Of a stretch of 64,000 nucleotides of DNA, positions 7,520 to 16,002 are shown one piece after another. The stretch lies in NCBI RefSeq assembly GCF_000308695.1, contig NZ_BAGG01000011.1, positions 84,120 to 148,119 of the forward strand. The letters run 5' to 3'. Positions within the stretch are counted from its first letter, which is position 1; every line of letters begins with the position of its first letter. The position numbers were made by a program, and so were the translations under genes. The notes beneath the pieces were generated by a model. The model saw only the letters and a list, made by a program, of their open reading frames with translations. It did not search any database and was not told the origin of the DNA. Origin of the DNA: Nocardia takedensis NBRC 100417 (GTDB lineage Bacteria; Actinomycetota; Actinomycetes; Mycobacteriales; Mycobacteriaceae).

Positions 7520-8218
7520 TCAGCCGATGTAGCGGTGCAGGCGGGCGGAGAGGCGGGGTTGGAGGGGGCCGTCGGCCACCACTCGCTCCTCGACGTAGGC
7601 GAAGTCGCCGCCTTCGACGATGCCGTAGAGGCGTTTCGCGCCGCCGACCACGATGCCGGACTGGGAGCGGATCACGACGTCGGTGGCCAGTTCCCAGGAC
7701 GACTGGGTCAGCGCGGTGCCGTAGAACAGTTCGACGATGCCGGTGCTGTGGGTGAGCAGCAGTTCGATGACTTCGTCGCTGCCGTCGACGCCGACCCGCC
7801 AGAATCCGCTCTCGCGCAGATCGGGCCCGCCGTAGGACCCGTCGGCTTCGATGACCCAGGAGCGGGAGTCCCAGGCGAGGAAATCGCCGCCGTCGTGGGA
7901 GACCACGATCTGCTGGCCGAAGCGGTAGTCGCCGCGGTCGGGATCGTTGCCTTCGCCTTCACCGCGCCACACGCCGACCATCGGCAGCAGCGCCAGCATG
8001 GCGGAGCTCAGGTCGGGGCCCAGGCGCAGGTTGGCCGTGTCCTCGGGGAGGGGGAGGTCCGGCAGGACCGGAATGTTGCGCGCGCCGGTGGACTTCGCCC
8101 GTTCGGCCGCCTCGGCCACCGCCTCGTCGCCACTGCGACGGGCGGAATGCCCATTGCCGTTCATGTGCTCGCTCGCTCGCTCGGCCGGATCGGATCCCTC
8201 GCTCGCGAGATCGCTCAT
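7520..8218 (-). CDS. FABP-like / nitrobindin-type beta-barrel protein (Rv0813c-like)
   Basis: 232 residues from ATG 8218. The N-terminal ~60 residues are hydrophilic and Ser/Glu/Ala-rich. The rest (from [27 protein letters not shown]) matches the fatty-acid-binding-protein-like or THAP4/nitrobindin domain, with GVWRGEGEG at the N-terminal end of the barrel and [22 protein letters not shown] further on. Related actinobacterial proteins bind haem or small hydrophobic ligands; the ligand here is not established. The start overlaps the stop of a 31-codon membrane ORF as ATGA. An earlier in-frame start (8347) was rejected because the extension is Arg-rich and lies antisense to the small ORF. Confidence 0.85.
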   Translation of the reverse strand: MSDLASEGSDPAERASEHMNGNGHSARRSGDEAVAEAAERAKSTGARNIPVLPDLPLPEDTANLRLGPDLSSAMLALLPMVGVWRGEGEGNDPDRGDYRFGQQIVVSHDGGDFLAWDSRSWVIEADGSYGGPDLRESGFWRVGVDGSDEVIELLLTHSTGIVELFYGTALTQSSWELATDVVIRSQSGIVVGGAKRLYGIVEGGDFAYVEERVVADGPLQPRLSARLHRYIG

Positions 8219-8310
8219 GACTCGGTGAACAGCCGGTAGAAGACGTAGAGGCCGAACCAGCCGATCAGAACGGCGACGGCCACCAGCAGAATCTCGAAGA
8301 AGAGGACCAC
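8215..8310 (-). CDS. Small single-pass membrane protein coupled to the FABP-like gene
   Basis: 31 codons from GTG 8310, reading [20 protein letters not shown] and then a short aromatic/charged tail: one clear hydrophobic helix. Its TGA overlaps the ATG of the downstream FABP-like gene (ATGA). The ribosome site is weak. Composition (almost entirely hydrophobic) and coupling argue for a real small protein. No family recognised. Confidence 0.45.
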   Translation of the reverse strand: MVLFFEILLVAVAVLIGWFGLYVFYRLFTES

Positions 8311-8346
8311 ATCCGGAGTCTATCGACTCTTGCTCGTTCCGACACA

Positions 8347-8382
8347 ACGGCCCCGGCGCTTCCGAGGAAGGGCCGGGGCCGT
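8347..8382 (-). terminator. Hairpin terminator after sseC
   Basis: 11-bp stem ACGGCCCCGGC/GCCGGGGCCGT lying 13 bp past the sseC stop on the minus strand; no long U-tract. Confidence 0.55.
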
Positions 8383-8395
8383 GGATGCCGGAGAC

Positions 8396-8701
8396 CTACT
8401 TGGCGACCGCCACGTCCACGCTGTGGACGCCCGCGCCTTCGGGGCGGACCTCGGCCGAGCCGTTGCCCGCCGAGGACAGCGCGCGCACGGTCCAGGCGCC
8501 GGGAGCGGCGAAGAAGCGGAAATCACCGGTGCCCGAGGCCACGACCTCGGCGGTGAAATCACCGTTGCCGTCGAGCAGGCGCACGAACGCGCCGCCGACC
8601 GGCTGACCGTCGGTGCTCAGGACACGGCCGGTGATGACCGTCTCCTTCTCCACGTCGACGCCTGCGGGGATGGTCTGTCCCTGGGTGGGTGCTGCGCACA
8701 T
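8396..8701 (-). CDS. sseC: SseC-like protein (DUF1416)
   Basis: 101 residues. The N-terminus MCAAPTQGQTIPAGVDVEKETVITGRVL is followed by a carboxypeptidase-regulatory-like Ig beta-sandwich (GQPVGGAFVRLLD, GDFRFFAAPGAWTVRALS). DUF1416 proteins are encoded next to thiosulfate sulfurtransferases in actinobacteria and are named SseC in mycobacteria (Rv0814c); a role in sulfur metabolism is inferred from this linkage. Last gene of the DUF4395-sseA-sseC operon, 4 bp after sseA. Biochemical function unknown. Confidence 0.9.
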   Translation of the reverse strand: MCAAPTQGQTIPAGVDVEKETVITGRVLSTDGQPVGGAFVRLLDGNGDFTAEVVASGTGDFRFFAAPGAWTVRALSSAGNGSAEVRPEGAGVHSVDVAVAK

Positions 8702-8705
8702 GTGA

Positions 8706-9539
8706 TTACTCTCCCAATTCGATCGGGGCCCCGACGAGGGAGCCGTATTCGGTCCAGCTGCCGTCGTAGTTCTTGACGTTCTGGTGGCCGAGCAGTTCCT
8801 GCAGCACGAACCAGGTGTGCGAGGAGCGCTCGCCGATGCGGCAGTAGGCGATGGTGTCCTTCTCGCCGTCGAGGCCGGCTTCCTTGTAGATCTCGGTGAG
8901 TTCGGCGTCGGACTTGAAGGTGCCGTCCTCGTTCGCGGCCTTGCTCCACGGCACGTTGATCGCGCTGGGGATGTGGCCGGGGCGCTGGCTCTGCTCCTGC
9001 GGCAGGTGGGCGGGAGCCAGGATCTTGCCGGAGAACTCGTCGGGGGAACGCACGTCGACGAGGTTCTTGGTGCCGATGGCCGCGATGACCTCGTCGCGGA
9101 AGGCGCGGATGGTCAGGTCGGGGGCGGCGGCCTTGTACTGGGTGGCCGGACGGCTCACGGCGTCGGTGGACAGCGGGCGCCCGTCGAGCTCCCACTTCTT
9201 GCGGCCGCCGTCGAGCAGCTTGACGTTGTTGTGGCCGTACAGCTTGAAGTACCAGTACGCGTAGGCGGCGAACCAGTTGTTGTTGCCGCCGTACAGCACG
9301 ACCTCGTCGTCGTTGGAGATGCCGCGCGCCGAGAGCAGGTCGGAGAACTGCTCCTGGTTGACGAAGTCGCGACGAACCTGATCCTGCAGGTCCTTCTTCC
9401 AGTCGAGCCGGACGGCGCCCTCGATGTGCCCGCCGTCGTAGGCGGAGGTGTCCTCGTCGACCTCGACGAAGACGACGCCGGGGGCGTTGAGGTTCTCTTC
9501 GGCCCAGTCGACGGAGACCAGGACATCGGAGCGAGCCAT
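8706..9539 (-). CDS. sseA: Thiosulfate sulfurtransferase (rhodanese)
   Basis: 277 residues from ATG 9539 with Shine-Dalgarno GAAAGGA. Two rhodanese domains (about 1-135 and 150-277); the second carries the active-site loop CRIGERSSHTWF with the catalytic Cys that forms the persulfide. Matches the mycobacterial CysA2/CysA3 (Rv0815c) type. It transfers sulfane sulfur from thiosulfate to thiol or cyanide acceptors in the cytoplasm. It sits between a DUF4395 membrane protein and sseC; the operon is preceded by a polycysteine leader ORF, implying control by cysteine supply. Confidence 0.95.
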   Translation of the reverse strand: MARSDVLVSVDWAEENLNAPGVVFVEVDEDTSAYDGGHIEGAVRLDWKKDLQDQVRRDFVNQEQFSDLLSARGISNDDEVVLYGGNNNWFAAYAYWYFKLYGHNNVKLLDGGRKKWELDGRPLSTDAVSRPATQYKAAAPDLTIRAFRDEVIAAIGTKNLVDVRSPDEFSGKILAPAHLPQEQSQRPGHIPSAINVPWSKAANEDGTFKSDAELTEIYKEAGLDGEKDTIAYCRIGERSSHTWFVLQELLGHQNVKNYDGSWTEYGSLVGAPIELGE

Positions 9540-9571
9540 GTTGTTCCTTTCGGGGTGGTGACGTGCAGGGT

Positions 9572-10063
9572 TCAGTTCGATGCCGGGGATTCGGCGGGAC
9601 CGGTCCGGCGCAGCCGGGTGACCAGCGGGTAGAGCTTGCAACCCAGGCAGATCCCGAACGCCGCGTTCAGGAACGCGGCGAACAGGGCGAAGCCGACGAA
9701 GATCGCGCCGACGACGGTGGAGCCGGCCAGGAATCCCAGCAGGCCGACGGCGCTGAAGACCAGGCCGAGCAATTGGGCGAACCGCAGCGGGGTGGCGGGT
9801 TCGGTTTCCGAGGTGGGGGCCAGACGCGGCGCGACGAACGCGGCGAAGAGCCGACCGTAGGGGTGGCGGCGCGGGCCGTTGAGCGCGCCGAGGGCGAACA
9901 CGACGCCCTGGGCGGCCAGCAGCACGGCGGCCAGGAGGGGGGACGCGATCGCGACGAGCAGGATCACGACCAGGACGGCGGTGGTGACCCAGGCGGCGAA
10001 GCGAGGTCCGCGGACGTCGACCCGATCGGGATCGACGGTGGTGGTGTCGGTGGTGGACGGCAT
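9572..10063 (-). CDS. DUF4395 membrane protein
   Basis: 163 residues from ATG 10063 (Shine-Dalgarno AGGAG, 7 nt upstream). Four hydrophobic segments; the conserved C-terminal motif FGICLGCKLY supplies two cysteines near the last helix, characteristic of DUF4395. Such proteins accompany rhodaneses and thioredoxin-like proteins and are thought to handle sulfur or thiols at the membrane; substrate unknown. First structural gene after the polycysteine leader ORF, 32 bp before sseA. Confidence 0.88.
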   Translation of the reverse strand: MPSTTDTTTVDPDRVDVRGPRFAAWVTTAVLVVILLVAIASPLLAAVLLAAQGVVFALGALNGPRRHPYGRLFAAFVAPRLAPTSETEPATPLRFAQLLGLVFSAVGLLGFLAGSTVVGAIFVGFALFAAFLNAAFGICLGCKLYPLVTRLRRTGPAESPASN

Positions 10064-10151
10064 CGGTACTCCTGCGCTGAACATCTCTTCTGATGAGGGG
10101 ATATCGGCCAGTTCACCGGGGGATCGGGTGATCACTCGCTACGGCGAACGG

Positions 10152-10184
10152 CGGTCGGCGTCAGGGAATTCGGACGGCCGACCG
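10152..10184 (-). promoter_or_regulatory. Hairpin directly after the polycysteine leader ORF
   Basis: Perfect 8-bp arms CGGTCGGC/GCCGACCG start 1 nt after the leader stop codon. In the mycobacterial cysteine attenuators, ribosome stalling in the Cys codons alters downstream folding; this hairpin is positioned for such a switch. The mechanism here is inference. Confidence 0.45.
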
Positions 10185-10185
10185 G

Positions 10186-10272
10186 TCAGCGGCACAGGCA
10201 GCAACAACCACCGAGCCGACACAGATCCACTGTGCGGCGTCGGGTGAGCATGAGCTCGTGGTCGGATTGCAC
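10186..10272 (-). CDS. Leaderless polycysteine leader peptide (cysteine attenuator)
   Basis: 28 codons from GTG 10272 (an internal ATG is at 10251), ending VDLCRLGGCCCLCR: five Cys codons in the last eleven. A -10 hexamer TAAACT (10285-10280) lies exactly 7 nt before the GTG, so the transcript probably begins at the start codon. Leaderless polycysteine ORFs upstream of the DUF4395-cysA2-sseC operon are known cysteine-responsive attenuators in Mycobacterium smegmatis; position and sequence here match that arrangement. Confidence 0.8.
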   Translation of the reverse strand: MQSDHELMLTRRRTVDLCRLGGCCCLCR

Positions 10273-10279
10273 GTCGAAC

Positions 10280-10285
10280 AGTTTA
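10280..10285 (-). promoter_or_regulatory. -10 element of the leaderless cysteine leader
   Basis: TAAACT on the minus strand (TANNNT) with a 7-nt spacer to the GTG at 10272. No good -35 is evident. Confidence 0.6.
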
Positions 10286-10340
10286 CCCAACTCGGCGGGG
10301 AAATGGACCCGGGGTCGGAAAGGTGACCCCGCGGGCGAGG

Positions 10341-10790
10341 TCAGGCGGGGTCGGCGACCGTCAAGGGGGCCAGAGCCGTGCGCAGGTCGCCCGCCTTGGG
10401 GACGCCGGAGATGCGGAAGCGTTCGCGGCCCTGTGCGTCGAAGACGAACGTGGTGGGCAGCGACAGGACGTTGAGTTCGCGCGCCAGCGTCGGTTCGGCA
10501 TCGATGTCGATCTCGATATCCCTGGGGGGCAACGAGGTTTCGGACAGTTCCTCGGTGACGCCCGCGACCACGCGCCGCACGGCGTCGCAGGGGCCGCACC
10601 AGTCGGCGGAGAAGTGCAGGACCGCGGGCACCGACCCGGTGACGCCCGCGCCCGCGAGCAGTTCGGTGCGCGCCGAGACGACCTCGGCGACCTTGTCGGT
10701 GCCGCGCACGGCCCCTTCGCGGGCGCGCAGCGCGAGACCCAGTGCGGTGGCCGCGACCAGCATGACCGCCAGAATTGTGATTTCCATCAT
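10341..10790 (-). CDS. Membrane-anchored thioredoxin-like protein (ThiX)
   Basis: 149 residues. An N-terminal hydrophobic anchor (about 3-22) is followed by a thioredoxin fold with the redox motif WCGPC near residue 66 and the cis-proline segment SLPTTFVF. Corresponds by position to M. tuberculosis ThiX (Rv0816c). Likely a thiol-disulfide oxidoreductase acting at the membrane. The ATG overlaps the stop of lmeA (ATGA), so the two are co-translated. Confidence 0.9.
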   Translation of the reverse strand: MMEITILAVMLVAATALGLALRAREGAVRGTDKVAEVVSARTELLAGAGVTGSVPAVLHFSADWCGPCDAVRRVVAGVTEELSETSLPPRDIEIDIDAEPTLARELNVLSLPTTFVFDAQGRERFRISGVPKAGDLRTALAPLTVADPA

Positions 10791-11605
10791 GGTCTTTGCA
10801 ATCTGTCCAGATCGATCGTGATGTTCTCGGCCTTGCCCTCGACCTGGATCTGCCCGCCGAGGGCGAACACCTTGGTCGGTTCGATGCCGAAAGGGAGTTC
10901 CTTGGTATCGATGATGCGCGAGAACCGCGCGAGCACGCCGGGCCGGTCCGGTTCCGGCACCACGACCGAGGTCGGCAGGTCGGGTCCTGAGCCCTTGTAG
11001 AAGCCGGTCGCGGTGATCTCCACCTGATTGCCCACCAGGCGCAGATCGGCCTGCACGCTGACCTTGTCGCCGGTCAGTTGCGCGCCGCTGCCGCCCTGAC
11101 CGACGGGTGTGCCCGGCAGCGTGCCGGTGAGGATGAGTTTGCCGTCGGCGGTGGTCATCCCCGACCCGCCGGACCCGCCGGTGCCGTCGGATTTGTCGGC
11201 GGGCCGCGAATGGACCTGGAGGTCCGGGATGTTGAACAGCCTGCCCAGTTCCACCGGTTCGATCACCATGCGGGCGTCGAGTTTCTCCACCGGGACCTTG
11301 CGCACCCGGCCGTCGGACAGGTCGCGGAACGGCAGTCGCACCCCGGTGAGGTTGGCCTCGACGTAGATCTGTCCCGCGATGTCGGTGCGCACCGCCTGGG
11401 CGCGGATGCCGACGCTCTGGTAGCGCCCGGCCAGCGCCTGGCCGAGGAAGGGGAACCCGTGGATGGTGACTTCGGGGTCGGCGCTCAGGTCGGCCCCGAC
11501 GCGCAGCGCACGGGACACGCGGTACTCCGAATAGGCCGCCGCGCCGAAATCGACGACGACCGCCAAGCCCGCGAGGACCAGCAACCCGATGATCAGCTTG
11601 CGCAT
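10787..11605 (-). CDS. lmeA: DUF2993 lipoglycan factor, LmeA-like
   Basis: 272 residues. N-terminal signal/anchor (MRKLIIGLLVLAGLAVVVDFGAAAYSEYRV), then a DUF2993 lipid-binding domain (HGFPFLGQALAGRYQSVGI). The mycobacterial orthologue Rv0817c/LmeA supports mannan elongation of lipomannan and lipoarabinomannan in the periplasm and binds phospholipid. A Gly/Ser-rich linker near residues 145-155 is a lineage variation. Upstream gene of a two-gene unit with the thioredoxin; divergent from glnR across about 195 bp. Confidence 0.85.
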   Translation of the reverse strand: MRKLIIGLLVLAGLAVVVDFGAAAYSEYRVSRALRVGADLSADPEVTIHGFPFLGQALAGRYQSVGIRAQAVRTDIAGQIYVEANLTGVRLPFRDLSDGRVRKVPVEKLDARMVIEPVELGRLFNIPDLQVHSRPADKSDGTGGSGGSGMTTADGKLILTGTLPGTPVGQGGSGAQLTGDKVSVQADLRLVGNQVEITATGFYKGSGPDLPTSVVVPEPDRPGVLARFSRIIDTKELPFGIEPTKVFALGGQIQVEGKAENITIDLDRLQRP

Positions 11606-11800
11606 GTCGGAGACACTACTTGGACACTACTCGGCGTCGGCCGAGTGCCCGAATGCTCGCCTCGACTGTTGACTTGTCACCCGGACCGCGAGGTCATCGG
11701 GGTTCACGCGCTAATCTTGCATCCGAATCACCTGTGATCAGCGACGTGGCCGAGCAGTGTTGCTGTGTGTCCTGCGGAGCTACTAGATAGGAGGAGTGCC

Positions 11801-12571
11801 ATGGAGCTGCTCCTGCTGACTTCCGACCCCGACCCCGAGTCGGTGTTGCCCTCACTGGCCCTGTTGGCGCACAACGTGCGCCCGGCGCCGACCGAGGTCG
11901 CATCGCTGCTCGAAGCCGGCACCGCGGATGTCGCACTCGTAGACGCGCGCACCGACCTGGCGGCCGCGCGCGGCCTGTGCCGACTGCTCGGCAGCACCGG
12001 GTCGTCGGTGCCCGTGGTGGCGGTGCTGACCGAGGGCGGTCTGGTCGCGGTCAACGCTGACTGGGGTCTGGACGACATCCTGCTGCCGGGCACCGGTCCC
12101 GCCGAACTCGACGCGCGCCTGCGCCTGCTGGTCGGGCGCAACGGCGGTGTGGCGAGTCCGGAGAACACCGGCAAGATCACGCTGGGTGAGCTGGTCATCG
12201 ACGAGGGCACCTACACCGCGCGACTACGCGGTCGCCCGCTCGATCTGACCTACAAGGAATTCGAGTTGCTGAAGTACCTCGCGCAGCACGCGGGCCGGGT
12301 GTTCACCCGCGCGCAGCTGTTGCAGGAGGTGTGGGGCTACGACTTCTTCGGCGGCACCCGCACCGTGGACGTGCACGTGCGGCGGTTGCGCGCCAAGCTC
12401 GGCAGCGAGTACGAATCGCTGATCGGCACCGTGCGCAACGTCGGCTACAAGGCGGTCCGTCCCGCGCGCAACGCGCCGAAGGGGGAGGCTCCGGTCTTCA
12501 CCGAGGAGGACGCCGTCGAGGGCGAGGAGGCCCCGTTGGCTCCGACGCCCGCGAACGGTTCCGCGCAGTAG
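11801..12571 (+). CDS. glnR: OmpR-family nitrogen regulator GlnR
   Basis: 256 residues from ATG 11801 (AGGAGGAG at 11789-11796). N-terminal receiver-like domain (1-115) and C-terminal winged helix (about 125-222: [51 protein letters not shown]). The start [26 protein letters not shown] is characteristic of actinobacterial GlnR (Rv0818), which controls ammonium assimilation genes; the receiver works without a classical kinase. The acidic Glu/Ala-rich C-terminal tail is typical. No sensor kinase is nearby. It precedes mshD as in mycobacteria. Confidence 0.92.
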   Translation: MELLLLTSDPDPESVLPSLALLAHNVRPAPTEVASLLEAGTADVALVDARTDLAAARGLCRLLGSTGSSVPVVAVLTEGGLVAVNADWGLDDILLPGTGPAELDARLRLLVGRNGGVASPENTGKITLGELVIDEGTYTARLRGRPLDLTYKEFELLKYLAQHAGRVFTRAQLLQEVWGYDFFGGTRTVDVHVRRLRAKLGSEYESLIGTVRNVGYKAVRPARNAPKGEAPVFTEEDAVEGEEAPLAPTPANGSAQ

Positions 12572-12619
12572 GTCGACGCGCCGCGGGGCGGGGCCGGTAC
12601 GACGAGAGGGAGAGTGTCG

Positions 12620-13582
12620 ATGGCGGACGTGCGGACGCGCTGGGCCGAGGACGTGGACGCCGGGACGGCCGAGGCGGTGCGCGCGCTGCTGGAGCGGGCG
12701 CGCGCGGCCGACGGGGTGGCCCCGGTCTCCGAACAGGCGGTGCTCTCGCTGGGCACGGCGGGCGCGGCCCGGCATCTGCTCGCCGAGGGGCCCGACGGCC
12801 CGGTCGGTTACGCCGCTCTGGTCGAAGGGCACGACGAGCATCCGGCGATGGCCGAGGTCGCGGTCGACCCGTCGGCGCGCGGGGCCGGGATCGGCGCGGG
12901 GTTGGTCGCCGAGGCCCTGGCGGAGGGCGGTGCGGGCACGCGGGTGTGGGCGCACGGCGACCTGCCCGCGGCCAAGGCCGTCGCGGCGCGGCTGGGTTTG
13001 CTGACCGCGCGCGAACTGTGGCAGATGCGTCGCTCTCTGGTTACGCCGGAGCTACCCGAGCTGCTCGTGCCCGCGGGGCTGACGCTGCGGACCTACGCCG
13101 GTCCGGCCGACGACGCGGAGGTGTTGCGGGTCAACAATGCGGCGTTCTCCTGGCATCCCGAACAGGGCGGTTGGTCGGATCGGGAAATAGCCGCCCGCCG
13201 CGCCGAATCATGGTTCGATCCGAACGGTCTGTTCCTGGTCGCCGACACCGACAATCCCGACCGCATTCTCGGATTCCATTGGACCAAGGTGCACACCGAG
13301 GAGACACCGCCCGTCGGGGAGGTGTACGTGGTGGGCATCGACCCCGCCGCGCAGGGCCGGGGCCTGGGACGCCTGCTGACCCTCGCCGGTCTGCGACACC
13401 TGCGCGAGCGCGGGCTCGCCGAGGTTCTGCTGTACACCGAAGCCGACAACACCGCGGCCGTGCGCACCTATACCCGACTCGGTTTCGCACCCGCCCATAT
13501 CGATGTCGCCTACGCGATGCCCGAGGCCGCCGGAAGTGCGCCGAGCGAATGGGAAACGGGGACGGCGGAGGCCGTCCAGTAA
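12620..13582 (+). CDS. mshD: Mycothiol synthase (acetyl-CoA:Cys-GlcN-Ins acetyltransferase)
   Basis: 320 residues from ATG 12620 (ribosome site GAGAGGGAG); a GTG six bases upstream is possible. Two GNAT domains: N-terminal (about 20-150, acetyl-CoA loop [10 protein letters not shown]) and C-terminal (about 160-310, [10 protein letters not shown]), as in MshD. It catalyses the last step of mycothiol synthesis, acetylating the cysteine amine. Its neighbours glnR and the pst system match the Rv0818-Rv0820 order. The presence of mycothiol synthesis restricts the host to actinobacteria. Confidence 0.93.
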   Translation: MADVRTRWAEDVDAGTAEAVRALLERARAADGVAPVSEQAVLSLGTAGAARHLLAEGPDGPVGYAALVEGHDEHPAMAEVAVDPSARGAGIGAGLVAEALAEGGAGTRVWAHGDLPAAKAVAARLGLLTARELWQMRRSLVTPELPELLVPAGLTLRTYAGPADDAEVLRVNNAAFSWHPEQGGWSDREIAARRAESWFDPNGLFLVADTDNPDRILGFHWTKVHTEETPPVGEVYVVGIDPAAQGRGLGRLLTLAGLRHLRERGLAEVLLYTEADNTAAVRTYTRLGFAPAHIDVAYAMPEAAGSAPSEWETGTAEAVQ

Positions 13583-13627
13583 AACTGCGGCAAATCTCAC
13601 GGAGACCGCAGCCGATAGCGCCGGCCT

Positions 13628-13682
13628 GTTCATTCTCCGTTCACCGGGACTGGTCCAACTGTCAACCGGGCGACCTTACGTT
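13628..13682 (+). promoter_or_regulatory. Pho boxes and promoter of pstSCAB
   Basis: Direct repeats GTTCATT (13628-13634) and GTTCACC (13639-13645), 11 bp apart, match the actinobacterial PhoP box GTTCACC. A further degenerate copy GTCAACC is at 13661, two 11-bp turns on. A -10-like TACGTT (13677-13682) follows. PhoP/RegX3-type phosphate control of the pst operon is inferred. Confidence 0.6.
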
Positions 13683-13796
13683 ACTAAAGGGCAGCGCATT
13701 TGCTGCCTGGTGCGCAAGTTCCCCGCGAACGGCACCACAACACCCGCCCGGGCCGGTGAGGGACCGGGCGTGTCGGACGTGATTCCCGGAGGAATA

Positions 13797-14909
13797 GTGA
13801 AGCTCAAGCGCAGCAGCGCCCTCGTCGGTGTGCTGGCCGCCGTCGCCATGCCGTTGGCCGCCTGTGGCAGCGACGACAACTCGTCGGGTGACGCAGGCAA
13901 CGCCGCCAACAGCAGCGTCGCCTGCGGCGGCAAGCAGTCGCTCAAGGCCAGCGGTTCGTCCGCGCAGAAGAACGCCATGGAACGCTTCATCGCCGCCTAC
14001 GAGGCCAACTGCGACGGCGCCACCCTGAACTACACCTCGAGCGGTTCCGGCGCGGGCGTCAACGAGTTCATCGGCGGCCAGACCGACTTCGGCGGGTCGG
14101 ACTCGCCGCTGAGCAACAGCAAGCAGGAGCCCGCCAAGGCCCAGGAACGCTGCGCCTCGCCCGCGTGGAACCTGCCGACCGTCTTCGGCCCGATCGCCGT
14201 CACCTACAACATCGACGGCGTGAGCGACCTCGTGCTCGACGGCCCGACCGCCGCCAAGGTGTTCAACGGCGCGATCAGCACCTGGGACGCCCCGGAGATC
14301 AAGGCGCTCAACCCGAACGCCAAGCTCCCCTCGGACAAGATCGCCGTGATCTTCCGCTCGGACGAGTCGGGCACCACCGACAACTTCCAGCTCTACCTCG
14401 ACGCCGCCTCCGACGGCGCGTGGGGCAAGGGCGGCGGCAAGACCTTCAACGGCGGTGTCGGTGAAGGCGCCAAGGGCAACGAAGGCACCTCGGCCGCGAT
14501 CAAGAGCACCAAGAACTCGATCACCTACAACGAGTGGTCCTTCGCCAAGTCGCAGAACCTCTCCGTCGCGCAGATCGTCACCTCCGCCGGCAAGGAACCG
14601 GTGAAGCTGTCGGTCGAGTCGGCGGGCAAGGCCATCGACGGTGTGAAGATCAAGGGCGAGGGCAACGACCTGGTCCTGGACACCACCTCGTTCTACAAGC
14701 CGACCGTGGCGGGCTCCTACCCGCTCATGATGGCCACCTACGAGATCGTGTGCTCCAAGTACAGCGACCCGGAGACGGGCAAGGCCGTCAAGGCGTTCCT
14801 GACCTCGGCCACCACCAACGGCCAGAAGGGCCTCGAGGACAACGGGTACATCCCGATCCCCGAGCAGTTCAAGACCCGTCTGACCACCGCGATCAACGCC
14901 ATCTCCTGA
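13797..14909 (+). CDS. pstS: Phosphate-binding lipoprotein PstS
   Basis: 370 residues from GTG 13797 (GGAGG at 13789-13793). Signal peptide with lipobox LAAC near residue 22, so an outer-face lipoprotein. The phosphate-binding fold has [24 protein letters not shown] and [14 protein letters not shown], containing the Ser, Asp and Thr ligands. Captures inorganic phosphate and delivers it to PstCA. First gene of pstSCAB; 10 bp before pstC. Frame extends upstream but the lipobox fixes this start. Confidence 0.96.
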   Translation: MKLKRSSALVGVLAAVAMPLAACGSDDNSSGDAGNAANSSVACGGKQSLKASGSSAQKNAMERFIAAYEANCDGATLNYTSSGSGAGVNEFIGGQTDFGGSDSPLSNSKQEPAKAQERCASPAWNLPTVFGPIAVTYNIDGVSDLVLDGPTAAKVFNGAISTWDAPEIKALNPNAKLPSDKIAVIFRSDESGTTDNFQLYLDAASDGAWGKGGGKTFNGGVGEGAKGNEGTSAAIKSTKNSITYNEWSFAKSQNLSVAQIVTSAGKEPVKLSVESAGKAIDGVKIKGEGNDLVLDTTSFYKPTVAGSYPLMMATYEIVCSKYSDPETGKAVKAFLTSATTNGQKGLEDNGYIPIPEQFKTRLTTAINAIS

Positions 14910-14919
14910 TCGCGACATC

Positions 14920-16002
14920 ATGACCGTGCACCCTGAACAGGTGACCGCAGCGGGCTCGTCGGACTCGACGGGCCCGCAGGCGGCTGGAGATACTGCGACC
15001 ATGTCGAGCGAAACCCATCAAGACGTGAGCCTCTCCGAGGAGCAGCCCACCGAGCAGCCCTCGGCGAAGCGTCAGCCGCACAGTCAGCGGGCCGAGACCA
15101 TCTTCCGGGCGCTGGCCGTCGCGGCCGGTGCGATCATCGTCGCGTCCATCGCGTTGATCGCACTGTTCCTGCTGATCCGCGCGGTCCCCTCGCTCAGGGC
15201 CGACCAGGTGAACTTCTTCACCAGCACCGAATTCAACACCACCAATGCCGACGATCTGCGTTTCGGCATCAAGGACCTGTTCATGGTCACGGTGTTGAGC
15301 TCGATCTTCGCGCTGGTGATCGCGGTTCCCATCGGTGTCGGCATCGCACTGTTCCTGACCCACTACGCGCCGAAGCCGATGGCGCGCCCGTTCGCCATGC
15401 TGGTCGATCTGCTGGCGGCCGTGCCCTCCATCGTCTTCGGTCTGTGGGGCTTCCTGGTCCTGGCCCCCAAGCTGGGCCCGGTGCAGGAATTCCTCAACGA
15501 GAACCTCGGATGGTTCTTCCTCTTCTCCGAGGGCAACGTGTCCATCGGCGGCGGCGGCACCATCTTCACCGCGGGCGTGGTGCTGGCGGTGATGATCCTG
15601 CCGATCATCACCTCGGTCTCCCGTGAGGTGTTCAACCTCACCCCGGTCAACCACATCGAGGCCGCGCAGGCCCTCGGCGCGACCAAGTGGGAGGTCGTGC
15701 GGATGACCGTGCTGCCCTACGGTCGCAGCGGTGTGATCGCGGGTTCCATGCTCGGCCTCGGCCGCGCGCTCGGTGAGACCATCGCGGTCCTGGTCGTGCT
15801 GCGCACCTCGGCGCAGGCGGGCGGATGGTCGCTGTTCGACGGCGGCTACACCTTCGCCTCCAAGATCGCCTCGGCGGCTTCGGAGTTCAGTTCGCCGCTG
15901 CCCACCGGCGCCTACATCGCGGCAGGCTTCGTGCTGTTCGCGCTGACCTTCGTGGTCAACGCGCTGGCCCGCCTGGCCTCGGGCGGAAAGGTCAATCAGT
16001 GA
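14920..16002 (+). CDS. pstC: Phosphate ABC transporter permease PstC
   Basis: 360 residues from ATG 14920. An alternative ATG at 15001 (MSSETHQ) has a GGAG site and would shorten the hydrophilic N-terminus by 27 residues. Six membrane helices follow from about residue 65; the permease EAA loop is [27 protein letters not shown]. Forms the heterodimeric channel with PstA. Its TGA overlaps the pstA ATG (TGATG). Confidence 0.95.
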   Translation: MTVHPEQVTAAGSSDSTGPQAAGDTATMSSETHQDVSLSEEQPTEQPSAKRQPHSQRAETIFRALAVAAGAIIVASIALIALFLLIRAVPSLRADQVNFFTSTEFNTTNADDLRFGIKDLFMVTVLSSIFALVIAVPIGVGIALFLTHYAPKPMARPFAMLVDLLAAVPSIVFGLWGFLVLAPKLGPVQEFLNENLGWFFLFSEGNVSIGGGGTIFTAGVVLAVMILPIITSVSREVFNLTPVNHIEAAQALGATKWEVVRMTVLPYGRSGVIAGSMLGLGRALGETIAVLVVLRTSAQAGGWSLFDGGYTFASKIASAASEFSSPLPTGAYIAAGFVLFALTFVVNALARLASGGKVNQ

